Assembly: GCA_026001145.1 (NCBI GenBank) | Contig: BNZN01000011.1 | Location: 1 to 23,915 of the forward strand | Direction: 5' to 3' | Source: Clostridia bacterium | GTDB lineage: Bacteria; Bacillota; Clostridia; Oscillospirales; Ruminococcaceae | Length of the DNA: 23,915 nt | Shown: positions 1 through 8,383 of the stretch, in pieces | How positions within the stretch are numbered: the first letter of the stretch is position 1 | Layout of the letters: each line of letters opens with the position of its first letter | Notes under the pieces: generated by a model | What the model was told of the DNA's origin: nothing | The model's database searches: none | What the model saw: the letters and a program-made list of their open reading frames with translations, nothing else | Program-made: the position numbers and the translations under genes

Positions 1-100
1 TCATTCTCAGTGATTACTATCTTCAAATTATTTCCACATACGCCACTGTACTTGGCTGTTGCATATGTACATTCAGCCTTGACACCACCTGTACCTACAC
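1..100. repeat. Left arm of a perfect 100-bp inverted repeat
   Basis: Positions 1-100 are the exact reverse complement of 653-752, which lie inside the tail sheath gene. Position i pairs with 753-i, and identity breaks at 101/652. The arm may continue to the left of the window. The spacer is 552 bp and holds the small phage gene and the sheath start. Confidence 0.95.
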
Positions 101-321
101 AGAAATGCAGTGCACCTAAACTTAGCAAAGAGAAATGGCTCAAGTCAGTGTGTTTCGCAAGCAGAGTTGATCTGCTGGGAGCTATTCTGGATGAGCAAAA
201 GCAATACACACACGATGAAGTGAGCACATTAATCAACAAATTCTTAAAAACAGAGAGCCATTTTGAAAATGGCGAAACATATCTCGCTTCGCGCGTTGAC
301 AAAATTCCCAAACACAACTAA
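10..321 (+). CDS. Chimeric reading frame: antisense sheath DNA joined to the end of a small phage protein
   Basis: The 103-residue frame is a hybrid. Residues 1-30 come from antisense sheath DNA (the inverted-repeat arm) and are unlikely to be real protein. From about position 103 the product looks like a genuine short phage tail-region protein: a KLSKEKWLKS stretch, then hydrophobic/charged helices with YTHDEV and LINKFLKTE, a pattern I associate with small proteins encoded near tail genes (FTKxQLL...YTxxEVxxLIxxFLK). Its function is unknown. Its natural start has been replaced by the repeat arm, so it is 5'-broken here. No ribosome site suits the ATG at 10. The sheath gene follows after about 50 nt, so the remnant belongs to the same operon. 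Confidence 0.5.
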   Translation: MITIFKLFPHTPLYLAVAYVHSALTPPVPTQKCSAPKLSKEKWLKSVCFASRVDLLGAILDEQKQYTHDEVSTLINKFLKTESHFENGETYLASRVDKIPKHN

Positions 322-372
322 ACGGAGAAATGGTTCTAACCAACAAACCACAGAGAACGGAGGAAAATGGAG

Positions 373-1695
373 ATGAGTCTGGGTGGCGGTACATTTACGG
401 CACAGAATAAGGTTTTATCAGGTGCATATATCAATTTTGTTAGTGCATCAAGAGCCTCAACAATGCTTTCTGACAGAGGCACAGTTGCAATGCCAGTAGC
501 TCTCAGTTGGGGCAATGACACAGGGGTATTCACTGTAACTGCAGAGGAGTTCCAGAAAGATTCTTTAAAATTATTTGGGTTTGAATACACTGATGATGAG
601 ATGAGCAACCTCAGAGAGCTGTTTGCACATGCGAAAGAGGCACACTTGTTTCGTGTAGGTACAGGTGGTGTCAAGGCTGAATGTACATATGCAACAGCCA
701 AGTACAGTGGCGTATGTGGAAATAATTTGAAGATAGTAATCACTGAGAATGAGGATTCTACCAATGAAAACCCGCTCTTTGATGTTGAAACATTCTACAA
801 CGTGGTCAAAGTCGATGAGCAGAAGAAAATAGCATCAATGAGCGATTTGAAACCCAACGACTTTATTGATTGGAAACCAACAGCAGAACTTGCTGTAACT
901 GCTGGCACACCTCTCACAGGTGGTGTTAATGGCACGGTGTCAACCTCTGATTACCAGATATTTCTGGATAGAATCGAGAGCTATGACTTCAACATCTTAG
1001 CTCTAGTTAGCACAAATGAGATACTGAATGCCCTTTTTGCCAACTTCACAAAACGGATGCGAGATGACATGGGTATCAAGTTCCAATGTGTGCTTTATCG
1101 GTATTCTACCGCCAACTACGAGGGTGTAATATCGGTTGAAAATAGCGTTGTAAGTGATAATGGCGAATCTGGTGATTTAGTCTATTGGGTAGCTGGTGCA
1201 CAAGCTGGTTGTGCAGTGAATAAAAGCCTATCTAATTGCGTTTACGATGGTGAATACGGGGTAGATACTGACTATACGCAGGTGCAGTTGGAACAAGCGA
1301 TTAAAGCTGGTAAATTCATCTTCCACAAGAACAAAGATAACATTTGTGTACTCGACGATATTAACACATTCATAGAGTTCACGGATGATAAGAATTCGGA
1401 TTTTAGTAGTAACCAGATAATCAGGGTTCTTGATCAGATTGGGAATGATATAGCTGATCTGTTCAATACCAGGTATAACGGGAGTGTACCCAATGATAAT
1501 GCCGGTAGGATCAGTTTCTGGAACGATATAGTGAAACATCATCAGATACTGCAATCAATCAGAGCAATTGAAGACTTCGACCCAGATAAAGTGACGGTTG
1601 AGAAAGGCGAAACCAAAAAGTCAGTTGTCGTTACGGAATATATATCGCCAGTCAGTGCGATGCAGCAGTTATACATGTATGTAATTGTCCAATAG
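373..1695 (+). CDS. xkdK: Contractile tail sheath protein (XkdK-like)
   Basis: This is the contractile outer sheath of a myophage-type tail, which polymerises around the tube and shortens to drive it through the target envelope. The N-terminus has the family's LGGGTF / QNKVLSGAYINFVSA start, followed by SDRGTVAMP, FGFEYTD and AKYSGVCGNNLKIVI, and the protein ends QQLYMYVIVQ, typical of the inter-subunit C-terminal arm. At about 440 residues it is close to PBSX XkdK. An in-frame ATG lies at 367, but GGAGG at 359-363 is 9 nt from the ATG at 373 and only 3 nt from 367, and homologues start M-x-LGGGTF, so 373 is preferred. It is the first complete gene of the tail operon. A 100-bp part of it (653-752) is duplicated in inverted orientation at the window edge. 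The reading frame itself is intact. Confidence 0.93.
   Translation: MSLGGGTFTAQNKVLSGAYINFVSASRASTMLSDRGTVAMPVALSWGNDTGVFTVTAEEFQKDSLKLFGFEYTDDEMSNLRELFAHAKEAHLFRVGTGGVKAECTYATAKYSGVCGNNLKIVITENEDSTNENPLFDVETFYNVVKVDEQKKIASMSDLKPNDFIDWKPTAELAVTAGTPLTGGVNGTVSTSDYQIFLDRIESYDFNILALVSTNEILNALFANFTKRMRDDMGIKFQCVLYRYSTANYEGVISVENSVVSDNGESGDLVYWVAGAQAGCAVNKSLSNCVYDGEYGVDTDYTQVQLEQAIKAGKFIFHKNKDNICVLDDINTFIEFTDDKNSDFSSNQIIRVLDQIGNDIADLFNTRYNGSVPNDNAGRISFWNDIVKHHQILQSIRAIEDFDPDKVTVEKGETKKSVVVTEYISPVSAMQQLYMYVIVQ
653..752. repeat. Right arm of the 100-bp inverted repeat, inside the sheath gene
   Basis: This is the exact reverse complement of positions 1-100. It encodes roughly sheath residues 94-127 (the GTGGVKAECTYATAKYSG area), which read as natural sheath protein, so this arm is the original and the left arm is the copy. 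Confidence 0.95.
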
Positions 1696-1712
1696 GAAAG
1701 GAGCTGAATTAA

Positions 1713-2180
1713 ATGCCAAATACAATGCATGCAAAAGATGCCGTAAGCGCCTCGTTAGCTGAATGTTACGTAACAATCAACGGGCATCGATACAACTTCA
1801 TGCAAGCTATCAATCTTGAAGCTAATTTCGAAAAGACGAAGGTTGAGATTGCTATTTTGGGGCAAACGGGTAAAGGGAACAAAGCCACAGGCTGGAAAGG
1901 TACTGGCAGCGCGACTTTCTACCACAACACGTCAATTTTCAGAAATCTGATGTATAGATTCAAGAATACTAGTGAGGAAATGTATTTTGATATCCAGGTA
2001 ACAAATGAAGACCCGACATCCTCGGTAGGCAGGCAGACGGTGATACTCAAAGATTGCAATATTGACGGCGGGATACTAACTAAATTCGATGCAGGTGGCG
2101 AGACACTGGATGAGAGCATGGACTTCACATTCGAAGATTTCGAAATCCCAGAGAAATTCACACAGTTATCTGGAATGTGA
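1713..2180 (+). CDS. xkdM: Phage tail tube protein (XkdM-like)
   Basis: This is the inner tube subunit of the contractile tail; stacked rings form the channel inside the sheath. The 155 residues match the XkdM-type tube family in length and pattern: an N-terminal AECYVTINGHRYNFMQAINLEA strand segment, KVEIAILGQTGKGNK, GWKGTGSATFYHNTS, and a C-terminal ETLDESMDFTFEDFEIPEKF. AAAGGAG lies 9 nt before the ATG. It is directly downstream of the sheath, as expected for the sheath-tube pair, and shows no lesion. Confidence 0.92.
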   Translation: MPNTMHAKDAVSASLAECYVTINGHRYNFMQAINLEANFEKTKVEIAILGQTGKGNKATGWKGTGSATFYHNTSIFRNLMYRFKNTSEEMYFDIQVTNEDPTSSVGRQTVILKDCNIDGGILTKFDAGGETLDESMDFTFEDFEIPEKFTQLSGM

Positions 2181-2195
2181 TTGGGGAGTGATTAG

Positions 2196-2615
2196 ATGGG
2201 CAATTTAATGGCGTTTCTAGCACAAAATGCGATTCAAAAAGAGAATGTAAAGCTGGTTGTATCTGACAGGTTTGTTGACGAGAAGGGCAAGCCAATAGAG
2301 TGGGAAATCAGATGCTTGACCGCCGCGGAAGATGAGGAATTAAGGCGGCAATGCACTAAAATCAAGTTGACAAAAGGTAGAGCAGAGCCTCAATTCGATG
2401 CCAACCTATACATGACGAAACTTGCCGCTGCATGCACCGTTTACCCCGATCTGAATAGTGCAGAACTGCAGGATAGTTACGGGGCAATGGGTGATGCGGA
2501 GCTTTTGAAAAAGCTGCTTTATGCCGGCGAGATTAATTCGTATGTGCTCAAAATCCAAGAAGTGAATGGGTTCAATGTAACGCTTGAGGATAAAGTAGAC
2601 AAAGCAAAAAACTAA
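2196..2615 (+). CDS. xkdN: Tail assembly chaperone, short form (XkdN-like)
   Basis: This is the normal-frame product (139 residues) of the tail assembly chaperone gene. In contractile and siphophage tails this protein, with its frameshifted longer form, coats the tape measure protein while the tube assembles. Seen features are an N-terminal amphipathic segment, IEWEIRCLTAAEDEELRR, YMTKLAAACTVYPDLNSAELQDSYG, and a C-terminal EVNGFNVTLEDKVDKAKN, all typical of the XkdN family. A GGGGAGTG site precedes the ATG. The frame stops at TAA 2613-2615, immediately after a slippery heptamer. The position between tube and tape measure is the conserved one. Confidence 0.9.
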   Translation: MGNLMAFLAQNAIQKENVKLVVSDRFVDEKGKPIEWEIRCLTAAEDEELRRQCTKIKLTKGRAEPQFDANLYMTKLAAACTVYPDLNSAELQDSYGAMGDAELLKKLLYAGEINSYVLKIQEVNGFNVTLEDKVDKAKN

Positions 2616-2797
2616 TAATCGGAGGCGATTTTGAAGCAAATATCGCACACTATTGCCTCCACAAGCTAAGGATTCTGTCATCAGTCTTTCTGAATCTATC
2701 GAAAGAGGAAAAGGCATTTATTATCGCATCGATTCAGATTAAGTTGGATCATGAAAAGAAAGAATTGAAGAAACTGAGAGCGAGAGGGAGGAAGTAA
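2196..2797 (+). CDS. Tail assembly chaperone, -1 frameshift long form (gpGT-type)
   Basis: A -1 shift at 2606-2612 continues the chaperone past its stop, reading ...KAKKLIIGG, then DFEANIAHYCLHKL and FLNLSKEEKAFIIASI, and ending in a basic KKLRARGRK tail at the TAA 2795-2797. The added segment is about 60 residues with no good start codon of its own; its frame is open from 2594. The KLIIGGDFEA junction and SKEEKAFIIASI are, from memory, hallmarks of the T part of Firmicute gpGT chaperones. The long form is expected as a minor product that recruits the tape measure, whose ATG begins 1 nt after this stop. I see the slippery site directly; use of the shift is inferred from family behaviour. Confidence 0.85.
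2606..2612 (+). other. Programmed -1 ribosomal frameshift slippery site (A AAA AAC)
   Basis: The heptamer is in correct phase (A-AAA-AAC, zero-frame codons at 2607 and 2610) and is followed directly by the TAA stop of the short chaperone. This X XXY YYZ arrangement is the classic -1 signal. Downstream, GGAGGCG at 2621-2627 could also pair with 16S rRNA, but its position after the site is not the usual stimulatory one. Confidence 0.88.
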
Positions 2798-2798
2798 G

Positions 2799-4274
2799 AT
2801 GCCTGCGAATGTTCAAGCGACAATAGGGCTGAATGACAATATGAGTCCGATTCTGAAGAAGATAACAGCTGCTTTGAACATAGCTATAAGTGATTTCGAG
2901 AGACTGAAACAAACTTCCAAAAGCCCTATGGATCTCTCCAACTTGGATATTGCTAGAGACAGTTTAGCCCAGGTTTCAGTTGAATTGGAGGAAATTGAAA
3001 CCAACACGAAAAACGCCGCAGTTGAGCAAGAGAAGTTCAAGAACGAGGTGCAGCGAACTGCAACTGAAGCTGACAATCTGAGCTCTAAGATTTCGGGGTA
3101 TGTCAAGTTGTTTTTGGGCTTTGCAGCTGCGAAAAAGAGCTTTGATTGGATTAAAGAGAGCCTGAATCTGGCAGATATACAGAACCAGGCAGAAATACAA
3201 CTTGAGGTTGTGCTCTCGAATGTCGGTGCAACTGAGGGTACACTTGAAAGCCTGAAGAAAAAGGCGGCAGAACTGCAAAAAGTCACCATGTTTGGTGACG
3301 AGGCAATGCTGGGTGGTGCGGGTGAATTAGCCACATACATATCGGATTCAAAGGCTTTAGAAACCATGATGGGTACACTTGCAGATTATGCAGCTGGTAT
3401 GAGTGGCGGCAATGAAGTTGATACACGGCAGATGATCGAATATGCAACACAGCTAGGTAAGGTGTTTGTCGGTTCCTATGACGGGATCACAAGAAAAGGG
3501 TTTGAATTAACTGAAGTTCAAAAAGAGATTTTAAATAACGGAACTGATATGGAGAAAGCACTCACTATCTCGCAGGTGATTGAGGAATCCTGGAGCGACC
3601 TAGCAGAATCGATGCGAAACACTGAAGCAGGCCAGATTGCGGCAATGAAAAATGCGTGGACTAATATTCGTGAAGAGGTTGGCAACAAGTTATACCCAGC
3701 AGTAATCAAACTGTTTAGTTGCTTCACATCAAACACACCACAGATCACAAACCTTATGAGTGGCCTATCTAGTGCCTTGAGTGCTGTCATCAACGTATTA
3801 TCAATGATCCCTCAAGGGTGCGATGCATGTTTTCGGCTTTTTCCAAACCGCTTGGCCGTACATTGCACCATTGATTTACGGGCTTGTAGCACCACTCATT
3901 CTATTCAAAACAACAATGCTCGCAATCAAAGCTGCAACATCAATAGCAACAGCAGCCACAGGGATATATACCGCTGCAACCAACCTTTTAAGTGTGGCAA
4001 TGGGTGTTTTACGAGGCAGTACCGCAGCAGCTGCTGCTACCTCTATGTTCAATTCCGCACTTCTAGCAAGCCCGATTACATGGATTGCAATAGTTATTGT
4101 TGGCGTGATAGCCACATTCTACGGCCTGATTGCAATAATAAACAAAGTAACAGATTCTGCACTGTCTGCAACAGGGATAATCATGGGTGCAATCTATGCA
4201 CTTGCTGCATTTGTCTACAACATTGTCGCGGATATTTGGAATGCTGTAGCTGCACTTGTCAATTTCTTTGTTAA
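2799..4274 (+). pseudogene. xkdO: Tape measure protein, 5' part (frameshifted; XkdO-like)
   Basis: The tape measure protein sets tail length and is threaded through the tube. The first 339 residues (2799-3815) are genuine: an N-terminal helix MPANVQATIGLNDNMSPILK, coiled-coil-like Glu/Lys-rich stretches to about residue 110, and a domain with TMFGDEAMLGGAGELATYI and NTEAGQIAAMKNAWTNI that is common in phage tape measures. At 3816 one extra G in a GGG run moves the ribosome out of frame, and the next ~150 codons are Cys/Ser/Asn-rich nonsense to the stop at 4274. Restoring the frame joins SMIPQ to GAMHVFGFFQTAW in the following segment, giving a protein of about 767 residues. The gene may be a real lesion or may contain a base-call error. 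Confidence 0.85.
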
Positions 4275-5103
4275 TGCTTGGAAGTCGCCAATTGCAGCTA
4301 TCCAAATCCTGTTTTACTCACTTGGAGAGTACATATATACCAGCTTCATTGTGCCTACTTGGAATGCCATAGCGGCTTTTATTAATTTCTTTGCCAATGT
4401 CTGGCACTCGCCTATCGCTGCGGTTAAAATTCTATTCTTGGAGCTATCTCAGAGTGTAGTTGGCATCGTTTTTAGCATGGTAAAGGCAATAGAAACGCTT
4501 ATCAACAAGATACCTGGTGTGGAGATCGATATATCAAGCGGTCTTGAATCCGCCTATACTGGAATCGGCAGTAAAATTCAAGGACTCAAAGATGAGAAAC
4601 AGTGGCAAGATGTGGTCGGGAAGCTTGATGTGTGGGATGCGGATAGCAAAATCCAAAGTATACAGGCTGAAAGCCAGTGGGATGATACAATCGGAAAGCT
4701 TGATAGATGGAGCTATAAGGATGCGTATAGCTCAGGTTATTCTATGGGTGAAGGGTTAGCAAATCGGGTTTCGGGGTTATTTAGTGGCAGTGAGATAGCT
4801 TTCCCAACTGAGCTTCCAAAAGGTTTGGGAATAGATAACGATCTGATGGAGGAGAGTTTGAGTAATATTGATTCAAACACCTCTAAAATGGCTGACAACA
4901 TGGAGATTTCAGAGGAGGATTTGAAGTACCTCAGAGACATTGCGGAACGTGATGTGATTAACAGATTCACAACTGCAGAAATCACAATCGAGCAAACGAA
5001 CAACAACCAGATTAATTCACAACTCGATCTTGATGGGATTATGGATAAGTGGAACAACAGCTTCACGGAAGTGCTTGAAGTTGCAGCAGAAGGGGTGCAC
5101 TAA
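3817..5103 (+). pseudogene. xkdO: Tape measure protein, 3' part (frameshifted)
   Basis: This is the continuation of the tape measure in the +1 frame; an ATG at 3823 exists but has no ribosome site and is internal. It holds the long hydrophobic stretches expected of tape measures (PLIYGLVAPLILF, WIAIVIVGVIATFYGLIAII), then two copies of a roughly 57-residue unit that can be matched as NFFVNAWKSPIAAIQILF and NFFANVWHSPIAAVKILF, and later two shorter matching units around QWQDVVGKLDVW and QWDDTIGKLDRW. The end is acidic and polar (EEDLKYLRDIAERDVINRFTTAE). Internal duplication is in keeping with how tape measures change length. The stop at 5101-5103 is 1 nt before the ATG of the LysM gene. Confidence 0.85.
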
Positions 5104-5104
5104 C

Positions 5105-5773
5105 ATGTATCTGATCTATCTTGATAAGGTACAGTTGCCTATTACACCCTCTAAAATCTCAATGAAGATCAAGAATAAGAATGTGGTTATCACTTTAATT
5201 AATGATGGTGAGCTTAATTTGCTCAAAGCTCCAGGACTAACGGAGATCAGTTTCGAAATATCGCTGCCGCAGGTGAAATATCCGTTTGCAAGCTACCCAA
5301 ACGGGTTAAAAAACGCAGATTACTTTATGGAAAAATTGGAAAAGCTGAAGGTTAACAAGAAACCGTTTCAGTTCATCTGTTCACGCAAGGGTGCAAATGG
5401 CAAATCCCTTTTTGACACCAATTTGAAAGTTAGTTTAGAAGGCTACAGTGTAGAGGAAAATGCCAAAGAGGGCTTGGATGTGCTCGTTACCGTGGAACTC
5501 AAGCAATATATAGATTTCAAGGCTAAAACGCTAACATTCGTGGAAATTGGCACGTCAGAGCCAAAGGTATCAATTGAGAATTCCAGGTCAACAGAATCGG
5601 CGGTAATACCAAAGACCTACACAGTACAAGATGGAGATTGCCTCTGGAATATCGCGAAAAGATATTTAGGCGACGGGAGCAGGTACACGGAGATATATGA
5701 ACTAAACAAAGACAAAATCATCAATCCCAATCTGATATATACCGGCATCACGCTTACTATGCCTGCTCAATAG
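5105..5773 (+). CDS. xkdP: LysM-domain tail protein (XkdP-like)
   Basis: This 222-residue protein joins the tape measure/tube end to the baseplate in PBSX-type tails and carries a peptidoglycan-binding LysM at its C-terminus. The first ~150 residues (LPITPSKISMKIKNKN, ISFEISLPQVKYPFASY, KPFQFICSRKG, VTVELKQYIDFKAKT) are the XkdP-type core. Residues about 172-220 are the LysM: KTYTVQDGDCLWNIAKRYLG, then YELNKDKIINPNLIYTG. GGGGTG lies 9 nt before the ATG, which is 1 nt after the tape measure stop. The frame is intact. A longer frame upstream, inside the tape measure, is not used. Confidence 0.9.
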   Translation: MYLIYLDKVQLPITPSKISMKIKNKNVVITLINDGELNLLKAPGLTEISFEISLPQVKYPFASYPNGLKNADYFMEKLEKLKVNKKPFQFICSRKGANGKSLFDTNLKVSLEGYSVEENAKEGLDVLVTVELKQYIDFKAKTLTFVEIGTSEPKVSIENSRSTESAVIPKTYTVQDGDCLWNIAKRYLGDGSRYTEIYELNKDKIINPNLIYTGITLTMPAQ

Positions 5774-5781
5774 GAGATGTT

Positions 5782-6568
5782 ATGAAGATAGAACTGGTTA
5801 TCCAGAACAGCGACAAATTAATAATGCCCAATATTCAAGAAGGGATCACGTGGAGCACGGAGCGCAAAGGGATGCCAGGCAGGCTTACATTCACAGTTGT
5901 TCAATAAGACGGCAACTGAAGTTATCCAGATGATAGCCGATGATTTCAAGCTCCAAACTGGCGAGCTTGAAGACACGACAGTCAAAATCCCCAGCAGGAT
6001 AGAGGACAATGCCACGTTATTTGACATTATCCAGAATGCACTTGATTTCACATTGCAGGAAAAAGGTGTTCTTTACACACTTTCAGATGAGTTCGGGAAG
6101 CTCACATTAAAAAGCCTACGGAATATGTCTGTTGGCGTGTTTATTGACAACGAGACGGCACAGGATTTCGACTATTCAAGCTCGATTGATGGCGAAACAT
6201 ACAACAAAATCAAGCTGGCATTTGACAACGAGAAAACTGGCAAACGTGAAATATATATCGCCCAGAGCTCGGACAACATCAATAAATGGGGCGTACTCCA
6301 ATATTTCGAAAACTTAGAAGAGGTTATATGCGGGCAAGCCAAAGCGGATTCATTGCTTAATATATACAACAGGAAAGGCACAAAGCTAACTCTAAAAGGG
6401 GTTTTAGGTGATATACGAGCTAAAGCGGGGACATTATTGGGTATCTCAATTAATCTTGGTGAGGGAACTCTTATGAGTTTGATGCTCGTAGATAAGGCAG
6501 TACATACATTCAAAGAGAGCGAATACATGATGGATTTGACATTGCAAGGGGAAGTGGTCTCTAATTAA
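5782..6568 (+). pseudogene. xkdQ: XkdQ-like baseplate hub protein with internal deletion and frameshift
   Basis: XkdQ-type proteins form the baseplate hub around the tail tip. The start is intact (ATG 5782, with AGGAG at 5772-5776): MKIELVIQNSDKLIMPNIQE, then GITWSTERKGMPGRLTFTVVQ and a stop at 5907. The rest is in another frame (5897-6568): NKTATEVIQMIADDF, PSRIEDNATLFDIIQNALDF, QDFDYSSSIDGETYNKIKL, KTGKREIYIAQ. In family members I recall, about 60 residues (the FQEGN...FYGYVF...YDQLRYLKN part) lie between the VV(K/Q) and NKTA segments; here they are directly abutted at about 5900-5905. A deletion of roughly 180-190 bp that also shifts the frame is the simplest reading. Without reinitiation the hub protein is lost. 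A base-call error alone cannot explain the missing segment. Confidence 0.8.
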
Positions 6569-6908
6569 TGCAGTTGAACTGGTTAAGAAAGCGGCTATAG
6601 AGGCGGTTATAAAAGAACAGCCCTGCGGTATTTATTACGGTACAGTTTTAAGTATTAAGCCGCTTAAGGTGAGTATTGAACAGCGGCTGACACTTGAAGC
6701 AAGCCAATTAATTCTCTCAAGTTTGGTGCGTGATTTCACCGTGGATATGGTTGTTAACCATCAGACGGAGGAAACTGAAGAGCACAGACATGACTACAAG
6801 GGCACAAAATCATTTGTGGTGAAATTAGGACTTAAAGAAAACGAGAATGTAATCCTAATCAGAGCTCAAGGCGGCCAGAAGTTTTTGATTTTAGATAGGG
6901 TGAGATGA
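6564..6908 (+). CDS. xkdR: XkdR-like baseplate protein (DUF2577), start codon abnormal
   Basis: The protein matches the small DUF2577/XkdR baseplate family: NAVELVKKAAIEAVIKEQ, GTVLSIKPLKVSIEQRLTL, SSLVRDFTVDMVV, then EHRHDYKGTKSFVVK and ENENVILIRAQGGQKFLILDRV. Homology clearly begins upstream of the first in-frame GTG (6669), at about the ATT of 6564, where ATT-AAT-GCA-GTT-GAA stands in place of an expected ATG-AAT. AAGGGGAAG lies about 9 nt upstream of the ATT. The in-place ATG at 6568 is in another frame and stops after ten codons. Either ATT is used weakly, or the start codon has been lost by an ATG-to-ATT change, or translation begins internally at the GTG. The end overlaps xkdS by 4 nt. 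Confidence 0.75.
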   Translation: MNAVELVKKAAIEAVIKEQPCGIYYGTVLSIKPLKVSIEQRLTLEASQLILSSLVRDFTVDMVVNHQTEETEEHRHDYKGTKSFVVKLGLKENENVILIRAQGGQKFLILDRVR

Positions 6909-7312
6909 TGTTGCCTATAGTGAATAATCACATATTGCAAAGCAGTTGGAATTTTGAGGAGCTGCCCACAAAGACATTCAAATTGCAACCAGGTGACGAA
7001 CGGCTCATCGGGATAACTGATAAACTCGCAGCTATGAGGCAGGCTATCTACCTCATATTGAATATTGAGCGGTATGAATATCTAATCTACTCCTGGAATT
7101 ATGGGGTTGAATTCTCTGATTTATTTGGGCAGCCCGCTACATATGTCATACCCGAAATAAAAAGGCGTATCACAGAGGCATTAATGCAGGATACGAGAAT
7201 CACAGGTGTTGATTCATTTCAATTTGAGGAACACAAAGGGGTTATTTCAGCTAGATTCACAGTCTATACCATATTCGGCGAAGTTGATGCTAAGCGTGAG
7301 GTGAGTATCTAA
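6905..7312 (+). CDS. xkdS: XkdS-like baseplate protein (DUF2634, gp25-like)
   Basis: This 135-residue protein belongs to the DUF2634 group, the Gram-positive counterpart of the T4 gp25 wedge/lysozyme-like baseplate subunit that nucleates the sheath. Typical features are FKLQPGDERLIGITDKLAAM, the QAIYLILNIERYEYLIYSWNYG segment (family pattern Q-A-I-x-K-I-L-x-T-E-R-Y), GVEFSDLFGQ, and a closing FTVYTIFGEVDAKREVSI. The frame is intact. It starts inside the end of xkdR (ATGATG at 6905) and stops immediately before the ATG of xkdT, the tight coupling usual for baseplate genes. Confidence 0.9.
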   Translation: MMLPIVNNHILQSSWNFEELPTKTFKLQPGDERLIGITDKLAAMRQAIYLILNIERYEYLIYSWNYGVEFSDLFGQPATYVIPEIKRRITEALMQDTRITGVDSFQFEEHKGVISARFTVYTIFGEVDAKREVSI

Positions 7313-8383
7313 ATGTATGAACAGATCACCTATGAGGAACTATTGAAGCGTATGCTTGCCAAGGTCGTTGAGCTCTACCCCGATGTCGACACACGCGAGG
7401 GTTCAATCATCTATACCGCACTTGCACCAGCTGCTGTTGAGCTTAAGAACATGTATATATGGCTGGATGTCGTCCTTAACGAGACATTTGCAGACACCGC
7501 GAGTAGGCTCTATTTAATAAGACGAGCTGCAGAGCGAGGCGTCAATGTCGAATCTGCAACATATGCTATCAGACAAGGCGAATTCAATATGGATGTGCCA
7601 ATCGGCTCAAGATTCTCACTGAATAAGCTCAACTATATCGTTACTGATAAGATATCAACGGGAATATTCAAGCTCAGATGCGAGATGGCAGGCTCAATTG
7701 GCAACTCAGAATTCGGGGTTCTTATCCCAATTGAATATATCGAAGGGTTAACAACGGCTGCACTCACAGCTATTCTGATTCCTGGTGACGATGAAGAGGA
7801 AACAGAGCATCTGAGACAGCGGTACTTCGACAGTTTAGAGTCACAGGCATTCGGTGGCAACATTGCAGATTACAAAGAGAAGGTCAGGGCTTTAGATGGT
7901 GTTGGCGGTGTCAAAGTCTATCCCATATGGAATGGTAGCGGCACAGTCAAGCTTGTGATTGTTGATTCCACATATTCTAAGCCGTCAGATATCTTAGTTG
8001 ACGCAGTGCAAACAACAATCGATCCCACGCAGAATCAAGGTGAAGGGCTGGGGATTGCGCCAATTGGGCATGTTGTCACTGTTATCGGTGTTGAAGAAAC
8101 TGTGATCAACATCACAACCACACTTACCTATGTCCCTGGCTGGGATTGGGATAAAGTCAAGGATTCTGTATATATGGCAGTTGATTCATATCTTTTGGAG
8201 CTCTCTAAAAGCTGGGAGGCTGAGGAATACCTTGTAGTTAGAATAAGCCAGATTGATAACAGAATACTTGATTTAGACGGTATTTTGGATATTACAGATA
8301 CCAAAATAAACGGACAGGAATCGAATGTGGTGCTTGAACCTGACAACATTCCAATACGCGGAACGGTGGTTGATGATGGGTAG
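7313..8383 (+). CDS. xkdT: Baseplate J-like wedge protein (XkdT)
   Basis: This 356-residue baseplate J family protein is the wedge component at the outer rim of contractile-tail baseplates. Seen features are the N-terminal YEELLKRMLAKVVELYPDVD and TREGSIIYTALAPAAVELK (the start typical of the family), RLYLIRRAAERGVNVE, the central GDDEEETEHLRQRYFDSLES, FGGNIADYKEKVRALDGVGG, and a C-terminal IDPTQNQGEGLGIAPIGHVV and DGILDITDTKINGQ. Length and order match XkdT well and no lesion is seen. It begins directly after the xkdS stop and overlaps xkdU by about 10 nt. Confidence 0.93.
   Translation: MYEQITYEELLKRMLAKVVELYPDVDTREGSIIYTALAPAAVELKNMYIWLDVVLNETFADTASRLYLIRRAAERGVNVESATYAIRQGEFNMDVPIGSRFSLNKLNYIVTDKISTGIFKLRCEMAGSIGNSEFGVLIPIEYIEGLTTAALTAILIPGDDEEETEHLRQRYFDSLESQAFGGNIADYKEKVRALDGVGGVKVYPIWNGSGTVKLVIVDSTYSKPSDILVDAVQTTIDPTQNQGEGLGIAPIGHVVTVIGVEETVINITTTLTYVPGWDWDKVKDSVYMAVDSYLLELSKSWEAEEYLVVRISQIDNRILDLDGILDITDTKINGQESNVVLEPDNIPIRGTVVDDG

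Noticed and set aside
336..764. A 142-residue minus-strand frame inside the sheath gene
   Set aside because: It is antisense to a clear sheath protein. It resembles the frame at 10-321 only because of the inverted repeat.
3823..5103. Tape measure 3' part as an independent gene starting at ATG 3823
   Set aside because: No ribosome site, and it fits directly onto the end of the upstream part once one base is removed.
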